The position numbers were made by a program, and so were the translations under genes. Below the pieces are notes generated by a model. That model had not been told where the DNA came from. It worked only from the letters and a program-made list of their open reading frames with translations, and made no database searches. A stretch of 64,000 bases of DNA. Source: Streptomyces griseiscabiei. GTDB lineage: Bacteria > Actinomycetota > Actinomycetes > Streptomycetales > Streptomycetaceae. The first letter of the stretch is position 1. Each line of letters starts with the position of its first letter. Of this stretch, positions 45,018 to 54,036 are shown piece by piece. Location of the stretch: NCBI RefSeq assembly GCF_020010925.1, contig NZ_JAGJBZ010000001.1:1054001-1118000 (forward strand). The letters run 5' to 3'.

Positions 45018-46247
45018 ATGAGCCACGACTCCACCGCCGCGCCGGAAGCCGCGGCCCGGAAGCTGTCCGGGCGACGCCGCAAGGAGATCGTCGCGGTGCT
45101 GCTGTTCAGCGGCGGTCCCATCTTCGAGAGTTCCATACCACTGTCGGTGTTCGGGATCGACCGCCAGGACGCCGGCGTACCGCGCTACCGCCTGTTGGTG
45201 TGCGCGGGCGAGGAAGGCCCGCTGCGGACCACAGGGGGCCTGGAACTCACCGCACCGAACGGCCTTGAGGCGATCTCGCGGGCGGGCACGGTGGTCGTGC
45301 CCGCATGGCGTTCGATCACCTCACCGCCGCCGGAGGAAGCGCTCGACGCACTGCGCCGAGCGCACGAAGAGGGCGCCCGCATCGTCGGGCTGTGCACCGG
45401 CGCGTTCGTGCTGGCCGCCGCCGGACTGCTCGACGGCAGGCCCGCGACGACACACTGGATGTACGCGCCGACGCTGGCCAAGCGCTATCCGTCCGTCCAC
45501 GTCGACCCACGAGAGCTCTTCGTGGACGACGGCGACGTACTGACATCGGCCGGCACCGCGGCCGGAATCGATCTCTGTCTGCACATCGTGCGGACGGACC
45601 ACGGGAACGAGGCGGCAGGGGCCCTGGCCCGTCGTCTCGTCGTCCCACCACGCCGATCGGGCGGCCAGGAGCGCTACCTCGATCGGTCTTTACCAGAGGA
45701 GATCGGCGCCGACCCGCTCGCCGAGGTCGTCGCCTGGGCGCTGGAGCACCTCCACGAGCAGTTCGACGTGGAGACGCTCGCGGCACGGGCGTACATGAGC
45801 CGGCGTACGTTCGACCGCCGGTTCCGTTCGCTCACCGGGAGCGCTCCCCTGCAGTGGCTGATCACCCAGCGGGTGCTGCAGGCGCAGCGTCTGCTGGAGA
45901 CGTCGGACTACTCGGTGGACGAGGTCGCGGGGCGCTGCGGCTTCCGTTCGCCGGTGGCGCTGCGCGGGCACTTCCGGCGGCAGCTGGGCTCGTCCCCGGC
46001 GGCGTACCGGGCGGCGTACCGGGCGCGGCGTCCGCAGGGCGAGAAGCACAGCGACCACCACCACGACGGCCCGCACGGCGTCCCGGGGCCGTCCCCGGTG
46101 TCGCAGGAGCACGCGCCGGTGCCGCTCCAGGCCCGGCGCACGGCCGCGGCGAGCGCCCTGGCGCCGTCGGCGTCCCTCTCCACGGAGGGCGCCAAGCCGG
46201 AGCTGTACGCGACGGGCCGCCTGCCGGGCCAGCGCAGCGCGCCGTAG
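45018..46247 (+). CDS. adpA: Developmental regulator AdpA
   Basis: 409 residues from ATG 45018 (GAGGGGGG upstream); about 400 is usual. N-terminal DJ-1/PfpI-like dimerisation domain (IVAVLLFSGGPIFESSIPLS; GLCTGAFVLAAAGLLDG) and C-terminal AraC/XylS double HTH (ETLAARAYMSRRTFDRRFRS; VDEVAGRCGFRSPVALRGHF). A TTA codon (45690-45692, codon 225) falls in the linker between domains, so translation needs the bldA tRNA. It is the central activator of aerial growth and antibiotic genes. Followed by the oligoribonuclease gene, the conserved Streptomyces order. Confidence 0.96.
   Translation: MSHDSTAAPEAAARKLSGRRRKEIVAVLLFSGGPIFESSIPLSVFGIDRQDAGVPRYRLLVCAGEEGPLRTTGGLELTAPNGLEAISRAGTVVVPAWRSITSPPPEEALDALRRAHEEGARIVGLCTGAFVLAAAGLLDGRPATTHWMYAPTLAKRYPSVHVDPRELFVDDGDVLTSAGTAAGIDLCLHIVRTDHGNEAAGALARRLVVPPRRSGGQERYLDRSLPEEIGADPLAEVVAWALEHLHEQFDVETLAARAYMSRRTFDRRFRSLTGSAPLQWLITQRVLQAQRLLETSDYSVDEVAGRCGFRSPVALRGHFRRQLGSSPAAYRAAYRARRPQGEKHSDHHHDGPHGVPGPSPVSQEHAPVPLQARRTAAASALAPSASLSTEGAKPELYATGRLPGQRSAP
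45690..45692 (+). promoter_or_regulatory. TTA leucine codon in adpA (bldA dependence)
   Basis: Codon 225 of adpA is TTA, in the context Ser-Leu-Pro between the two domains. TTA is very rare in this GC-rich window. It makes AdpA synthesis depend on the bldA-encoded tRNA-Leu(UAA), the well-known developmental switch. Confidence 0.95.
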
Positions 46248-46264
46248 CCCGCACGGCTGTATGA

Positions 46265-46327
46265 CGTACGGCCCGGTCCCGCACCCGATCACCCTGTGAT
46301 CACCCTGGTGCAGGACCGGGCCGTACG
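46265..46327 (+). terminator. Inverted repeat between adpA and ornA
   Basis: CGTACGGCCCGGTCC (46265-46279) and exact complement (46313-46327), with a smaller GATCACCCTGTGATC palindrome in the loop. It starts 18 bases after adpA and ends 28 before ornA, likely the adpA terminator. Confidence 0.75.
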
Positions 46328-46354
46328 GCTGTCACGGGCCGTAAGGTGAGACAC

Positions 46355-46957
46355 ATGAACGATCGCATGGTGTGGATCGACTGCGAGATGACCGGCCTCT
46401 CGCTGTCCGACGACGCGCTCATCGAAGTGGCCGCCCTCGTCACCGACTCCGAGCTGAACGTGCTCGGTGAGGGTGTCGACATCGTCGTCCGCCCGCCGGA
46501 CTCCGCCCTGGAGACCATGCCGGAGGTGGTGCGCACGATGCACACCGCGTCCGGCCTCCTCGACGCGCTGCCCGGCGGCACGACGCTGGCCGACGCGGAG
46601 GCGCAGGTCCTGGCGTACGTCCGGGAGCACGTGAAGGAGCCGGGCAAGGCCCCCCTGTGCGGGAACTCGGTGGGCACGGACCGGGGCTTCCTCCTCCGTG
46701 ACATGCCGGCCCTGGAGAGCTACCTCCACTACCGCATCGTGGACGTCTCCTCCGTCAAGGAGCTGGCCCGCCGCTGGTACCCGAGGGCGTACTTCAACAG
46801 CCCCGAGAAGAACGGCAACCACCGGGCCCTCGCCGACATCCGCGAGTCCATCGCCGAGCTGCGCTACTACCGCGAGGCGATCTTCGTCCCCCAGCCCGGC
46901 CCCGACTCGGACACGGCCCGCACGATCGCCGCGAAGCACGTCCTGCCCGCGGGGTGA
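46355..46957 (+). CDS. orn: Oligoribonuclease
   Basis: 200 residues from ATG 46355 with AAGGTGAG upstream. All DEDDh exonuclease motifs are visible: WIDCEMTGL (Exo I), [11 protein letters not shown] (Exo II) and [14 protein letters not shown] (Exo III with the His). It degrades short RNA oligomers and pGpG to mononucleotides. Matches the developmental ornA gene downstream of adpA in other streptomycetes. Confidence 0.95.
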   Translation: MNDRMVWIDCEMTGLSLSDDALIEVAALVTDSELNVLGEGVDIVVRPPDSALETMPEVVRTMHTASGLLDALPGGTTLADAEAQVLAYVREHVKEPGKAPLCGNSVGTDRGFLLRDMPALESYLHYRIVDVSSVKELARRWYPRAYFNSPEKNGNHRALADIRESIAELRYYREAIFVPQPGPDSDTARTIAAKHVLPAG

Positions 46958-47082
46958 CCCTGCCGCCGGGGCCCCGACGGGCCCCGAACGCCCCCGCCTA
47001 AACGCGTGCGCGGGCACCCCTTCGGACCCTGTACACTTTTTCTCGGCCGGTCGGTGAAACCTTCGGACGAACCGCCGGTCAT

Positions 47083-47156
47083 GGTGGGTGTAGCTCAGCT
47101 GGTAGAGCACCTGGTTGTGGTCCAGGATGCCGCGGGTTCGAGTCCCGTCACTCACC
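47083..47156 (+). tRNA. tRNA-His (GTG anticodon)
   Basis: Cloverleaf folds by eye: acceptor GTGGGTG (47084-47090) with CACTCAC (47149-47155), D arm GCTC/GAGC, anticodon stem CCTGG/CCAGG with loop TTGTGGT and anticodon GTG at 47117-47119, T arm GCGGG/CCCGT with TTCGAGT. The extra 5' G (47083) opposite C (47156) is the G-1:C73 pair unique to tRNA-His. CCA is not encoded. TACACT at 47032-47037 could be the -10 element. Confidence 0.97.
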
Positions 47157-47162
47157 CTGAGG

Positions 47163-47200
47163 AACGAGCCCCGATCTGGGAGACCAGATCGGGGCTCGTT
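47163..47200 (+). terminator. Perfect 17-bp hairpin after tRNA-His
   Basis: AACGAGCCCCGATCTGG (47163-47179) and exact complement (47184-47200) around a GAGA tetraloop, just 6 bases after the tRNA. It also serves the convergent lipoprotein gene. Confidence 0.9.
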
Positions 47201-47228
47201 CGCGTATCGGGGTCTGCCGGGGCGGGAC

Positions 47229-47717
47229 TCAGCAGGTGTCGTAACGCCAGACGGCGGCCTCGCGGGCCCACTGCTCCCGCTTCTGGTCGAACTTGGGCGT
47301 GCCGACGCCGTACGAGACGCGTGCCACATCGCCGTCCGTCTCGTTCACCTCGAACCGCTTCACCTCCTTCGGCTCGGTGTCACCGATGGCCCGCCGGGTC
47401 TGGTCGGCCCGTTCGGTCAGTACGGCCATGCCGGCGCGCGTGATCTGCTTCTGGCAGCGGGCGGTGAGCATGCCGAAGGCGGTGTCGGGCCGGTTCGCGA
47501 AGTAGGCCGCGGTGTACTCACGGACGGCCGTTTCGAGAGCGGCCCTGTCGGCGGCGTCGATGCCGGCGGCGGTCTCGGCCGGAGTGGGTGTGCCGCTCGG
47601 CTTCCCGGCCCCGGCGGACGGTGTGCCGTCGGCTCCGCCCGGCTCGCTGTCGGACGTACAGGCCGCGAGCGTCGTGAGAAGCGCGGTGGCGAGTAAGACG
47701 GTGACACGGGTGCGCAT
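47229..47717 (-). CDS. Putative lipoprotein
   Basis: 162 residues from ATG 47717, selected for the GGGGGG site just upstream. Lipoprotein signal with lipobox TTLAAC (Cys about 20), followed by a Gly/Pro/Ser linker and a 110-residue domain (REYTAAYFANRPDTAFGMLT; VNETDGDVARVSYGVGTP) of the small NTF2-like/cystatin-like kind often seen in exported actinobacterial lipoproteins. Function unknown. Confidence 0.75.
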   Translation of the reverse strand: MRTRVTVLLATALLTTLAACTSDSEPGGADGTPSAGAGKPSGTPTPAETAAGIDAADRAALETAVREYTAAYFANRPDTAFGMLTARCQKQITRAGMAVLTERADQTRRAIGDTEPKEVKRFEVNETDGDVARVSYGVGTPKFDQKREQWAREAAVWRYDTC

Positions 47718-47795
47718 GGTCCCCCCTGGGATGATCGGTGTGCGGAGGGCATCGTGACATGTCGTGGCGGCGGCACGGCTCAGCGGCACCGCCCC

Positions 47796-48638
47796 TCAGC
47801 CGTGCCACGCTTCCGCGAACTCCCGCACTCCCGCGAACCGTTCGGCGGGGTCGGGATGCGTGGCCCGCTCCAGGACGCCCAGTTGAGCGCCCGTACCCCG
47901 CCAGGCCCGCTCCTCGTCCCCCGCGTCGAGCAACAGCCGGGCGGTGCGGCCCAGGGCGTGGACCGTGGTGCGGGAGTCGATCGTCGCGCCGCGCTCGAAC
48001 TCCTCCGGCGCCATGAACCGGGTGGACCCCGGGAGCCGCTCGGCGTCCAGCACGAAGGGGCCGGGGCGGTACTCGTCGAGGTCGATGAGACGCGTCTCGT
48101 GTGCCGTGAAGTCGTACAGCAGCGCCCCGTCGTAGAGATCCACGGCGACGTATCCGGCGGCCTGGACGGCGAGATGGGCGTCGAGAACGCGGGCGAAGGC
48201 CGCCTCGATCCGGGCGACGGGCAGCGCCCGGAAGCGGACCATCGGACTGCCGGGGACCGTACGGTCGCCTCGGCCGCGCTCGGCCGGGTCGTACAGCACC
48301 TCCCCCTCCCGCCAGGGCATGACCACGGCGAACCCCTCCCCGAGGGCGATCCGGTGCACCTGCGGGACGATCACCGGGTGCCGCACGGCTCGGTGAAACC
48401 CCCACGCCCGCTCCAACGACCGCAGCCCCGCCCCGCCGACGGCCGTCTTCACGAACCACCGCTCGTCGCGGCCGTGCAGCCGCACCCCGTAGGCCGTGCA
48501 CCCGGAGTCCTGCTTCCCGAACGTCCGGAAGACTTCGCCGACCCGGGCCAAGTACGCCTCCAAGGGGCCCTCGACCCGGTCGGCGCCCAACAGCGGGTGG
48601 GTGCCCGTGTGTTCCGCACTACCTCGAAGCTTCTCCAT
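47796..48638 (-). CDS. Degenerate protein-kinase-like protein
   Basis: 280 residues from ATG 48638 (an in-frame upstream ATG at 48662 is possible). The chain has a kinase-like layout: RWFVKTAVG for the ATP-Lys strand, a hinge near VVMPWREGEVLYD, the catalytic-loop equivalent YVAVDLYDGALLYD and the metal-loop equivalent RLIDLDEYRPGPF, then STRFMAPEEFERG in place of the APE segment. HRD and DFG are thus replaced by AVDLYDG and DLDEY. It probably binds ATP and acts as an atypical Ser/Thr kinase or pseudokinase; database names would read serine/threonine protein kinase. No membrane segment. Confidence 0.7.
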   Translation of the reverse strand: MEKLRGSAEHTGTHPLLGADRVEGPLEAYLARVGEVFRTFGKQDSGCTAYGVRLHGRDERWFVKTAVGGAGLRSLERAWGFHRAVRHPVIVPQVHRIALGEGFAVVMPWREGEVLYDPAERGRGDRTVPGSPMVRFRALPVARIEAAFARVLDAHLAVQAAGYVAVDLYDGALLYDFTAHETRLIDLDEYRPGPFVLDAERLPGSTRFMAPEEFERGATIDSRTTVHALGRTARLLLDAGDEERAWRGTGAQLGVLERATHPDPAERFAGVREFAEAWHG

Positions 48639-48844
48639 GAAGGCCAGGCTGCCAGCAGCCACAACGGGTGCGCTGCCGGAGAAGCCCGGGCGTCAGGCCT
48701 GCCGCTACAGCCTCCCTCCTCTCCCCTCTCGACCGCGCGTTGCGCCTGGCGACGCCTTCGCTCAGCGCTTCGGCCCGGGTCACGGGCGTGAGCCGGTCCG
48801 GTCGCGCGGCGGTCCGGGGCGACTGGGTGGCTCGCACGGGCCCA

Positions 48845-49177
48845 TCACGCCACCACCTCCGCACCGATCACATGCCCATCGAGATCGATCCCGAAGTCCG
48901 CCGCGAGCACCAGCGCGAGCCTCCGCCGGGCCTGCCGTTCCTGCTCCCGCTCGGCCTCGACGACGTACGGCCGGACCGCGACGGTGGCCCCTCCGTCGAG
49001 CGGGCCGTGGAGCCCGTACGGGGATCGCGGGGCCGGGAGCCGCTGCGGGGCCGTGGCCGCCGTATGCGGGCGGCGGGCCGGCGGTGATACGGCGGGGCGG
49101 GAAGCGGCCCGCCGCCTGCCCGTGCCGGGGGCTACGACGCCCAGGGCCCACCGCACGAACGCATGGATAATGCTCAC
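48845..49177 (-). CDS. Small conserved Streptomyces protein paired with a GntR regulator
   Basis: 110 residues, GTG start with GAAGGAG about 10 bases upstream. N-terminal amphipathic helix (MSIIHAFVRWALGVVAPGTG), a basic/Pro-rich middle, RSPYGLHGPLDG, and a C-terminal helix (RRRLALVLAADFGIDLDGHV). I recall many paralogues of this layout in streptomycetes, usually next to a GntR- or XRE-type regulator; no function known. Divergent from the GntR gene at 49316. Confidence 0.7.
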   Translation of the reverse strand: MSIIHAFVRWALGVVAPGTGRRRAASRPAVSPPARRPHTAATAPQRLPAPRSPYGLHGPLDGGATVAVRPYVVEAEREQERQARRRLALVLAADFGIDLDGHVIGAEVVA

Positions 49178-49315
49178 TGTCGTCAGCTCCTTCGAAGCTG
49201 GTGGCCATGCCCCCGGACGTTCGCCGCGTCGCGGGGGTCTTCTCGTGTCGGTGCCGACGTTAGCGCAACCTGGTCATGCCCTGCCATGGCATGACACAGA
49301 AGGACGCTGTTTTCC

Positions 49316-49642
49316 ATGGGCACATACGGTCTAGCCATGGTGGACATCCCGAAGGGCTACGGCCCGGACGCCGAACTGGACGCGGAAGCGGCCGACCCCC
49401 TGTACCTGCAGCTCGCCGCAGTCCTGATCGCCCGGATCGAGAACGGCGCGTACCCGCTGGGCCGAGCCGTGCCCGGTGTCGACCGGCTGATGCAGGAGTT
49501 CGGCATCGCTCGCGGGACCGCACGCAAGACGCTCGTGCTGCTGGCCGAGATGGGATACGTAAGAACGGTCGTCGGCAAGGGGTCGTTCGTGATCGAACGG
49601 AAGGCCGTCGAGTCAGCCAAGGACGACGAATCCACCAACTGA
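49316..49642 (+). CDS. Small GntR-family regulator
   Basis: 108 residues (alternative ATG at 49337). It consists almost only of a winged HTH of the GntR type: LYLQLAAVLIARIENGAYPL, then VDRLMQEFGIARGTARKTLV and MGYVRTVVGKGSFV. There is no room for an effector domain, so it may respond through protein contact rather than a ligand. Upstream sequence 49276-49340 is rich in CCATGG/GCATG words forming small palindromes (CCATGGCATG) that could be its operator. Divergent from the small protein at 48845. Confidence 0.75.
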   Translation: MGTYGLAMVDIPKGYGPDAELDAEAADPLYLQLAAVLIARIENGAYPLGRAVPGVDRLMQEFGIARGTARKTLVLLAEMGYVRTVVGKGSFVIERKAVESAKDDESTN

Positions 49643-50031
49643 CGTTGTCTCTCCCCGGTGGCCGAAGGCCGGCCGGCGAGTCGGTGGTACGCGTTCACCG
49701 CAACCGTGGCCTCATGCGGTGGACGCGACCGGCGCAGTCGTGGGTCGACCACCGAGGCGTGAAGGCGGGCTGAACACTCCTCGCTGGGGCCGGACTCCAG
49801 TTCCCGGCACCACAACAGCGGGGACAGCGGCGACTCGGTGTCGGCCGGTGCGCGTGCCCGGTCAGGAGCCGTCGATGTCAGTGCCGGCCCGTAGCGTGGT
49901 GACATCACATTCGCGTTGCTGGCTGCGCGCGGCTGGTCGAAGGCGGGGCTCGGGCCGTGATGCAGGTCCGGGCCCTTCCTGCTGCCCACCGCGAGCGGGG
50001 AGTTGCGGAGCGGACTCACCCGGTCGCGCGT
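49643..50031. other. Intergenic region, no gene seen
   Basis: 389 bases between the GntR gene and the convergent cebR. Long frames are open on both strands as expected for GC-rich DNA, but none has a start site or family resemblance. I see no clear hairpin or repeat. Confidence 0.5.
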
Positions 50032-51090
50032 TCATGAGGAGTCCCGCGCCACCAGCTCCGTAGGCAGCACCACCTGCCGCCGTTCCAACCCCCTGGACAC
50101 CGCCGGCCGGCGGTCCGCGATCTCGTCGAGGAGGAGGTCGATCATCGCGCGGCCCATCTCCTCTATGGGCTGGCGGACGCTCGTCATCGGGGGGTCACTG
50201 TGGCGGGCGATGGCCGAGTCGTCGTAGCCGACGAGGGCCACGTCGTCGGGTATGCGGCGGCCGGCCTCGCGGAGGACCTGGCGGGCGCCCGCAGCCATGA
50301 CGTCGGACTCGGCGAAGACCGCGTCGAGGTCGGGGCAGCGGGCCAGGAGTTCGGTCATGGCACGCCGGCCGCCCTCCTCCGTGAAGTCGCCGGGGGCGAT
50401 CAGGCGCTCGTCGACCTCGCGGCCGGCGTCCTCCAGGGCGTCCCGGTAGCCGACGACGCGCCGCTGGGCGCCGTAGACGTCCAGGCGCCCGGTGATGGTG
50501 GCGATCCGGGTGCGGCCCCGCGCGATCAGGTGCTCCACGGCCGAGCGACCGCCGCCGTAGTTGTCGGAGTCGACGGAGGGCAGGGTTTCGTGTTCTGAAC
50601 GCGGGCCGCTGATGACCGCCGGGATTTCCAGTTGTGACAGCAAATCGGGGAGCGGGTCGTCGGCGTGGACCGAGACCAGCAGGACACCGTCGACGCGGTG
50701 CGCGGCCAGGTACTGGGCCAGGCGGCGGCGCTCCCGGTCGCTGCCCGCGAAGATCAGCAGGAGCTGCATCTCCGTCTCGGACAGCTGGGCGCCCACGCCC
50801 TTGAGGATGTCGGAGAAGTACGGCTCGGCGAAGAAGCGGGTCTCAGGCTCGGGGACCACCATCGCGATCGCATCGGTGCGATTCGCCGCGAGGGCGCGGG
50901 CCGCCGTGTTCGGGACGTAGCCCAGCTCCGCGACGGCCGCCTCGACCGCCGCGCGGGTCGCGTCGCTGACCCGGGGCGAGCCGTTGATCACCCGGGACAC
51001 CGTCCCCCTGCCCACACCGGCCCGTGCGGCGACCTCTTCCAACGTCGGCCGCCCACCGCTCCGGCCCCGTGCTCCGTGGCCTGCCACCAT
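50032..51090 (-). CDS. cebR: LacI-family repressor CebR of cello-oligosaccharide use
   Basis: 352 residues from ATG 51090 (GGGAGGCGACC directly upstream). LacI HTH at residues about 15-60: TLEEVAARAGVGRGTVSRVI with the hinge helix NTAARALAANRTDAIAMVVP; then a periplasmic-binding-like sensor domain. The two CebR-type palindromes upstream of cebE and bglC, and the synteny with SCO2794, identify it. It would bind these until cellobiose or cellotriose releases it. Divergent from cebE. Confidence 0.9.
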   Translation of the reverse strand: MVAGHGARGRSGGRPTLEEVAARAGVGRGTVSRVINGSPRVSDATRAAVEAAVAELGYVPNTAARALAANRTDAIAMVVPEPETRFFAEPYFSDILKGVGAQLSETEMQLLLIFAGSDRERRRLAQYLAAHRVDGVLLVSVHADDPLPDLLSQLEIPAVISGPRSEHETLPSVDSDNYGGGRSAVEHLIARGRTRIATITGRLDVYGAQRRVVGYRDALEDAGREVDERLIAPGDFTEEGGRRAMTELLARCPDLDAVFAESDVMAAGARQVLREAGRRIPDDVALVGYDDSAIARHSDPPMTSVRQPIEEMGRAMIDLLLDEIADRRPAVSRGLERRQVVLPTELVARDSS

Positions 51091-51651
51091 GGTCGCCTCC
51101 CGTTCACACCGCGCTGGCGTGGAATCTAACAGTCCTGATCCTCGTACGACGTCCGGGAAGGAGTCCCGGGAAGGAGTCAACCGGGTGCGCCCGCCCTCGG
51201 TGACCCCCGGGGCCGGCCGGGCACCCGGGTCCCGGTCCGGCCGGCGCCACCGGCCGGTTACACGAGTCCAACGGTCCGGCGGCGCCCGCCTCCGGGCCCG
51301 GCCCCCTCCCCGCCGGGCTCCGAAACCCCGCCCACGCCCGGCCCGCGCCCTGCCCGAGCCCGGCCCGCATCCCTCCCCTGCCCCGCCCACACCCGACCGT
51401 TTCCGGGCATGCCCGGCGCCGGCCCCCGGGTTAGTTAACAGCCCGATAACCGAAGACATCTCTCCGCGCTCGCTCCCTTGACACCCCCGCACGAACCGAC
51501 GACTCTTCAACACATCACTCGTGGGAGCGCTCCCACAGTACCTGGCACTTACACATCCCGCACGTTCCCCGCCCGAGCCGCAGCATGAACGAATGGGCCC
51601 AACAACGCAGTTGGCCGGGGGGTCGGCACGTCAGGGCATCAGGAGGACGCA
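51091..51651. other. cebR-cebE divergent promoter region
   Basis: 561 bases with no gene. A TTGACA at 51478-51483 may be the -35 of cebE, with a poor -10 about 17 bases later. A perfect CebR operator lies at 51522-51535. The 51180-51420 part is extremely GC-rich and shows no motif I recognise. Confidence 0.6.
51522..51535. promoter_or_regulatory. CebR operator upstream of cebE
   Basis: TGGGAGCGCTCCCA, a perfect 14-bp palindrome and the exact CebR consensus. It lies 117 bases before cebE and about 40 downstream of the candidate -35, so CebR binding would block transcription start. Confidence 0.95.
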
Positions 51652-53007
51652 ATGCGAGCACGTACCCTCCCGCACTCCCGGCTCCGGTCGGGCGGGGGCA
51701 CCCGTAGCGCCCGCAGGGCGGTCGCCATCGCGGCCGTCGCCGCGCTGGGCGCCGGGCTGCTGGCCGGCTGTGCCGACGACGGCAAGGACGAGGACAGCTC
51801 GTCGTCGGACGGCGGTGGCGGTGGCAAGACCAAGATCACCCTGGGGCTCTTCGGCACCGCGGGCTTCGAGGAGTCCGGGCTGTACAAGGAGTACGAGAAG
51901 CTCAACCCGGACATCGACATCGAGCAGACCGTCGTGGAGCGCAACGAGAACTACTACCCCGCGCTCCTCAACCACCTGACGACCGGCAGCGGTCTCCAGG
52001 ACATCCAGATGATCGAGGTCGGCAACATCGCCGAGATCGTCCAGACCCAGTCGGACAAGCTGCTCGACCTGTCGAAGTACGGCAAGAAGAGCGACTACCT
52101 GGAGTGGAAGTGGCAGCAGGCGACCACTTCCGGGGGACAGACGATCGCCGTCGGCACCGACGTCGGCCCGATGGCCATCTGCTACCGCAAGGACCTCTTC
52201 GAGGCGGCCGGTCTGCCCACCGAACGCGACGAGGTCAGCGCGCTGTGGGCGGGCAGCTGGGACAAGTTCGTCGAGACCGGCAAGAAGTACAAGGCGAAGG
52301 CGCCCAAGGGCACCACCTTCCTGGACTCCCCCGGCGGTCTGCTCCAGGCGATCCTCAGCGGTGAGAAGGACCGGTTCTACGACGCCTCGGGCGAGGTCAT
52401 CTACAAGACGAACCCGGCCGTCAAGACCGCCTTCGACCTCACCGCCGGGGCCGCCGAGGACGGGCTGATCGGCAACCAGACGCAGTTCCAGCCGGCCTGG
52501 GACACCACGATCGCCAACAGCAAGTTCGCCGCGATGTCCTGCCCGCCGTGGATGCTCGGCTACATCAAGGGCAAGTCGAAGCCCGAGGCGGCCGGCAAGT
52601 GGGACATCGCCCAGGCGCCGAAGTCCGGCAACTGGGGCGGCTCCTTCCTGTCCGTGCCGAAGAGCGGCAAGAACGCCGAGGCGGCCGCGAAGCTGGCCGC
52701 CTGGTTGACCGCGCCGGAGCAGCAGGCCAAGCTCTTCGCCGTACAGGGCAGCTTCCCGAGCACCCCGGCCGCCTACGACTCGACCGCGGTGAAGGACGCC
52801 AAGAACGACATGACCGGTGACGCGCCCATCGGCCCGATCTTCGCCCAGGCCGCCGAGAACATCCCGGTCCAGACGATCGGCCCGAAGGACCAGATCATCC
52901 AGCAGGGCCTGACCGACAACGGCGTGATCCTCGTGACCCAGGGCAAGTCGGCCGAGGAAGCGTGGAAGAACGCCGTCAAGACCATCGACAACGCACTGGA
53001 CAAGTGA
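51652..53007 (+). CDS. cebE: Cellobiose/cellotriose-binding lipoprotein CebE
   Basis: 451 residues. Lipoprotein signal with lipobox LLAGC (Cys about 39), then an extracellular solute-binding family 1 fold (ITLGLFGTAGFEESGLYKEY; MSCPPWMLGYIKGKSKPEAA; WLTAPEQQAKLFAVQGSFPS). It captures cello-oligosaccharides for the CebF/CebG permease; the ATPase is not encoded here, consistent with MsiK. Operator upstream, operon with cebF and cebG. Corresponds to SCO2795. Confidence 0.93.
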   Translation: MRARTLPHSRLRSGGGTRSARRAVAIAAVAALGAGLLAGCADDGKDEDSSSSDGGGGGKTKITLGLFGTAGFEESGLYKEYEKLNPDIDIEQTVVERNENYYPALLNHLTTGSGLQDIQMIEVGNIAEIVQTQSDKLLDLSKYGKKSDYLEWKWQQATTSGGQTIAVGTDVGPMAICYRKDLFEAAGLPTERDEVSALWAGSWDKFVETGKKYKAKAPKGTTFLDSPGGLLQAILSGEKDRFYDASGEVIYKTNPAVKTAFDLTAGAAEDGLIGNQTQFQPAWDTTIANSKFAAMSCPPWMLGYIKGKSKPEAAGKWDIAQAPKSGNWGGSFLSVPKSGKNAEAAAKLAAWLTAPEQQAKLFAVQGSFPSTPAAYDSTAVKDAKNDMTGDAPIGPIFAQAAENIPVQTIGPKDQIIQQGLTDNGVILVTQGKSAEEAWKNAVKTIDNALDK

Positions 53008-53012
53008 CCGGA

Positions 53013-54026
53013 ATGACCGGTATGCCCACACGGCACGACACCGCCGCGCCCCCCACCGAGGGGGGCGCGGCCCCGGCCCGCAAGGCCGCGGAGCCCGCGG
53101 CCGAGGAGCGTCGCCGGGCCCGGCTGTCCCGCCGCTGGCAGCGGGACGTGCGCTGGAGCCCGTACGCCTTCGTCTCCCCCTTCTTCCTGCTGTTCGTCGC
53201 GTTCGGCCTGTTCCCGCTGCTCTACACCGGCTGGGCCTCGCTGCACGCGGTGGAGCTGACCGCGCCCACCGACATGAGCTGGGTGGGACTGCGCAACTTC
53301 ACCCGGATCTTCGACGACGAGTTCTTCTGGAACGCGGCGCAGAACACGCTGATCATCGGGGTCATCTCGACCGTTCCGCAGCTGATGATGGCGCTGGGCA
53401 TCGCGCACATCCTCAACTACAGGCTGCGCGCCTCGACCTTCTACCGGGTCGTCATGCTCGCCCCGTACGCCACCTCGATCGCCGCCGCCACCCTGGTCTT
53501 CGTGCTGCTCTTCGGCCGCGACTACGGAATGATCAACTGGTTCCTGGGGATGCTCGGCTTCGACCACATCGACTGGCAGAACGGCGAGTGGTACTCGAAG
53601 ATCGCCGTGTCCACCATCGTCATCTGGCGGTGGACCGGCTACAACGCGCTGATCTACCTGGCGGCGATGCAGGCGATCCCTCAGGACCTGTACGAGTCGG
53701 CGGCCCTCGACGGTGCCAGCCGCTGGAAGCAGTTCCTCCATGTGACGCTGCCGTCGCTGCGCCCGACGATCCTCTTCACCGTCGTCGTCTCGACCATCGG
53801 CGCCTCCCAGCTCTTCGCCGAACCCCTGCTGTTCGACGCCAACAAGGGCGCGTCCGGCGGCTCCCAGCACCAGTTCCAGACGCTCGGCCTCTACCTGTAC
53901 GAGCAGGGCTGGGTGAACCAGCACCTGGGCCGCGCCTCCGCCATCGCCTGGACGATGTTCCTGATCCTCATCGTGGTCGGAATCATCAACTACGTCATCT
54001 CGCGCCGGCTGCGCGCCAGTAGTTAG
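53013..54026 (+). CDS. cebF: ABC permease CebF
   Basis: 337 residues from ATG 53013; a GTG overlapping the cebE stop (53004) and ATG 53022 are alternatives. About 6 membrane helices after a 50-residue charged N-terminus. The EAA loop reads YESAALDGASRWKQFLHVTL (about 227-246), the MalF-type coupling motif for the ATPase. Transports cellobiose/cellotriose with CebG. Confidence 0.92.
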   Translation: MTGMPTRHDTAAPPTEGGAAPARKAAEPAAEERRRARLSRRWQRDVRWSPYAFVSPFFLLFVAFGLFPLLYTGWASLHAVELTAPTDMSWVGLRNFTRIFDDEFFWNAAQNTLIIGVISTVPQLMMALGIAHILNYRLRASTFYRVVMLAPYATSIAAATLVFVLLFGRDYGMINWFLGMLGFDHIDWQNGEWYSKIAVSTIVIWRWTGYNALIYLAAMQAIPQDLYESAALDGASRWKQFLHVTLPSLRPTILFTVVVSTIGASQLFAEPLLFDANKGASGGSQHQFQTLGLYLYEQGWVNQHLGRASAIAWTMFLILIVVGIINYVISRRLRASS

Positions 54027-54036
54027 GAGACCGGCC

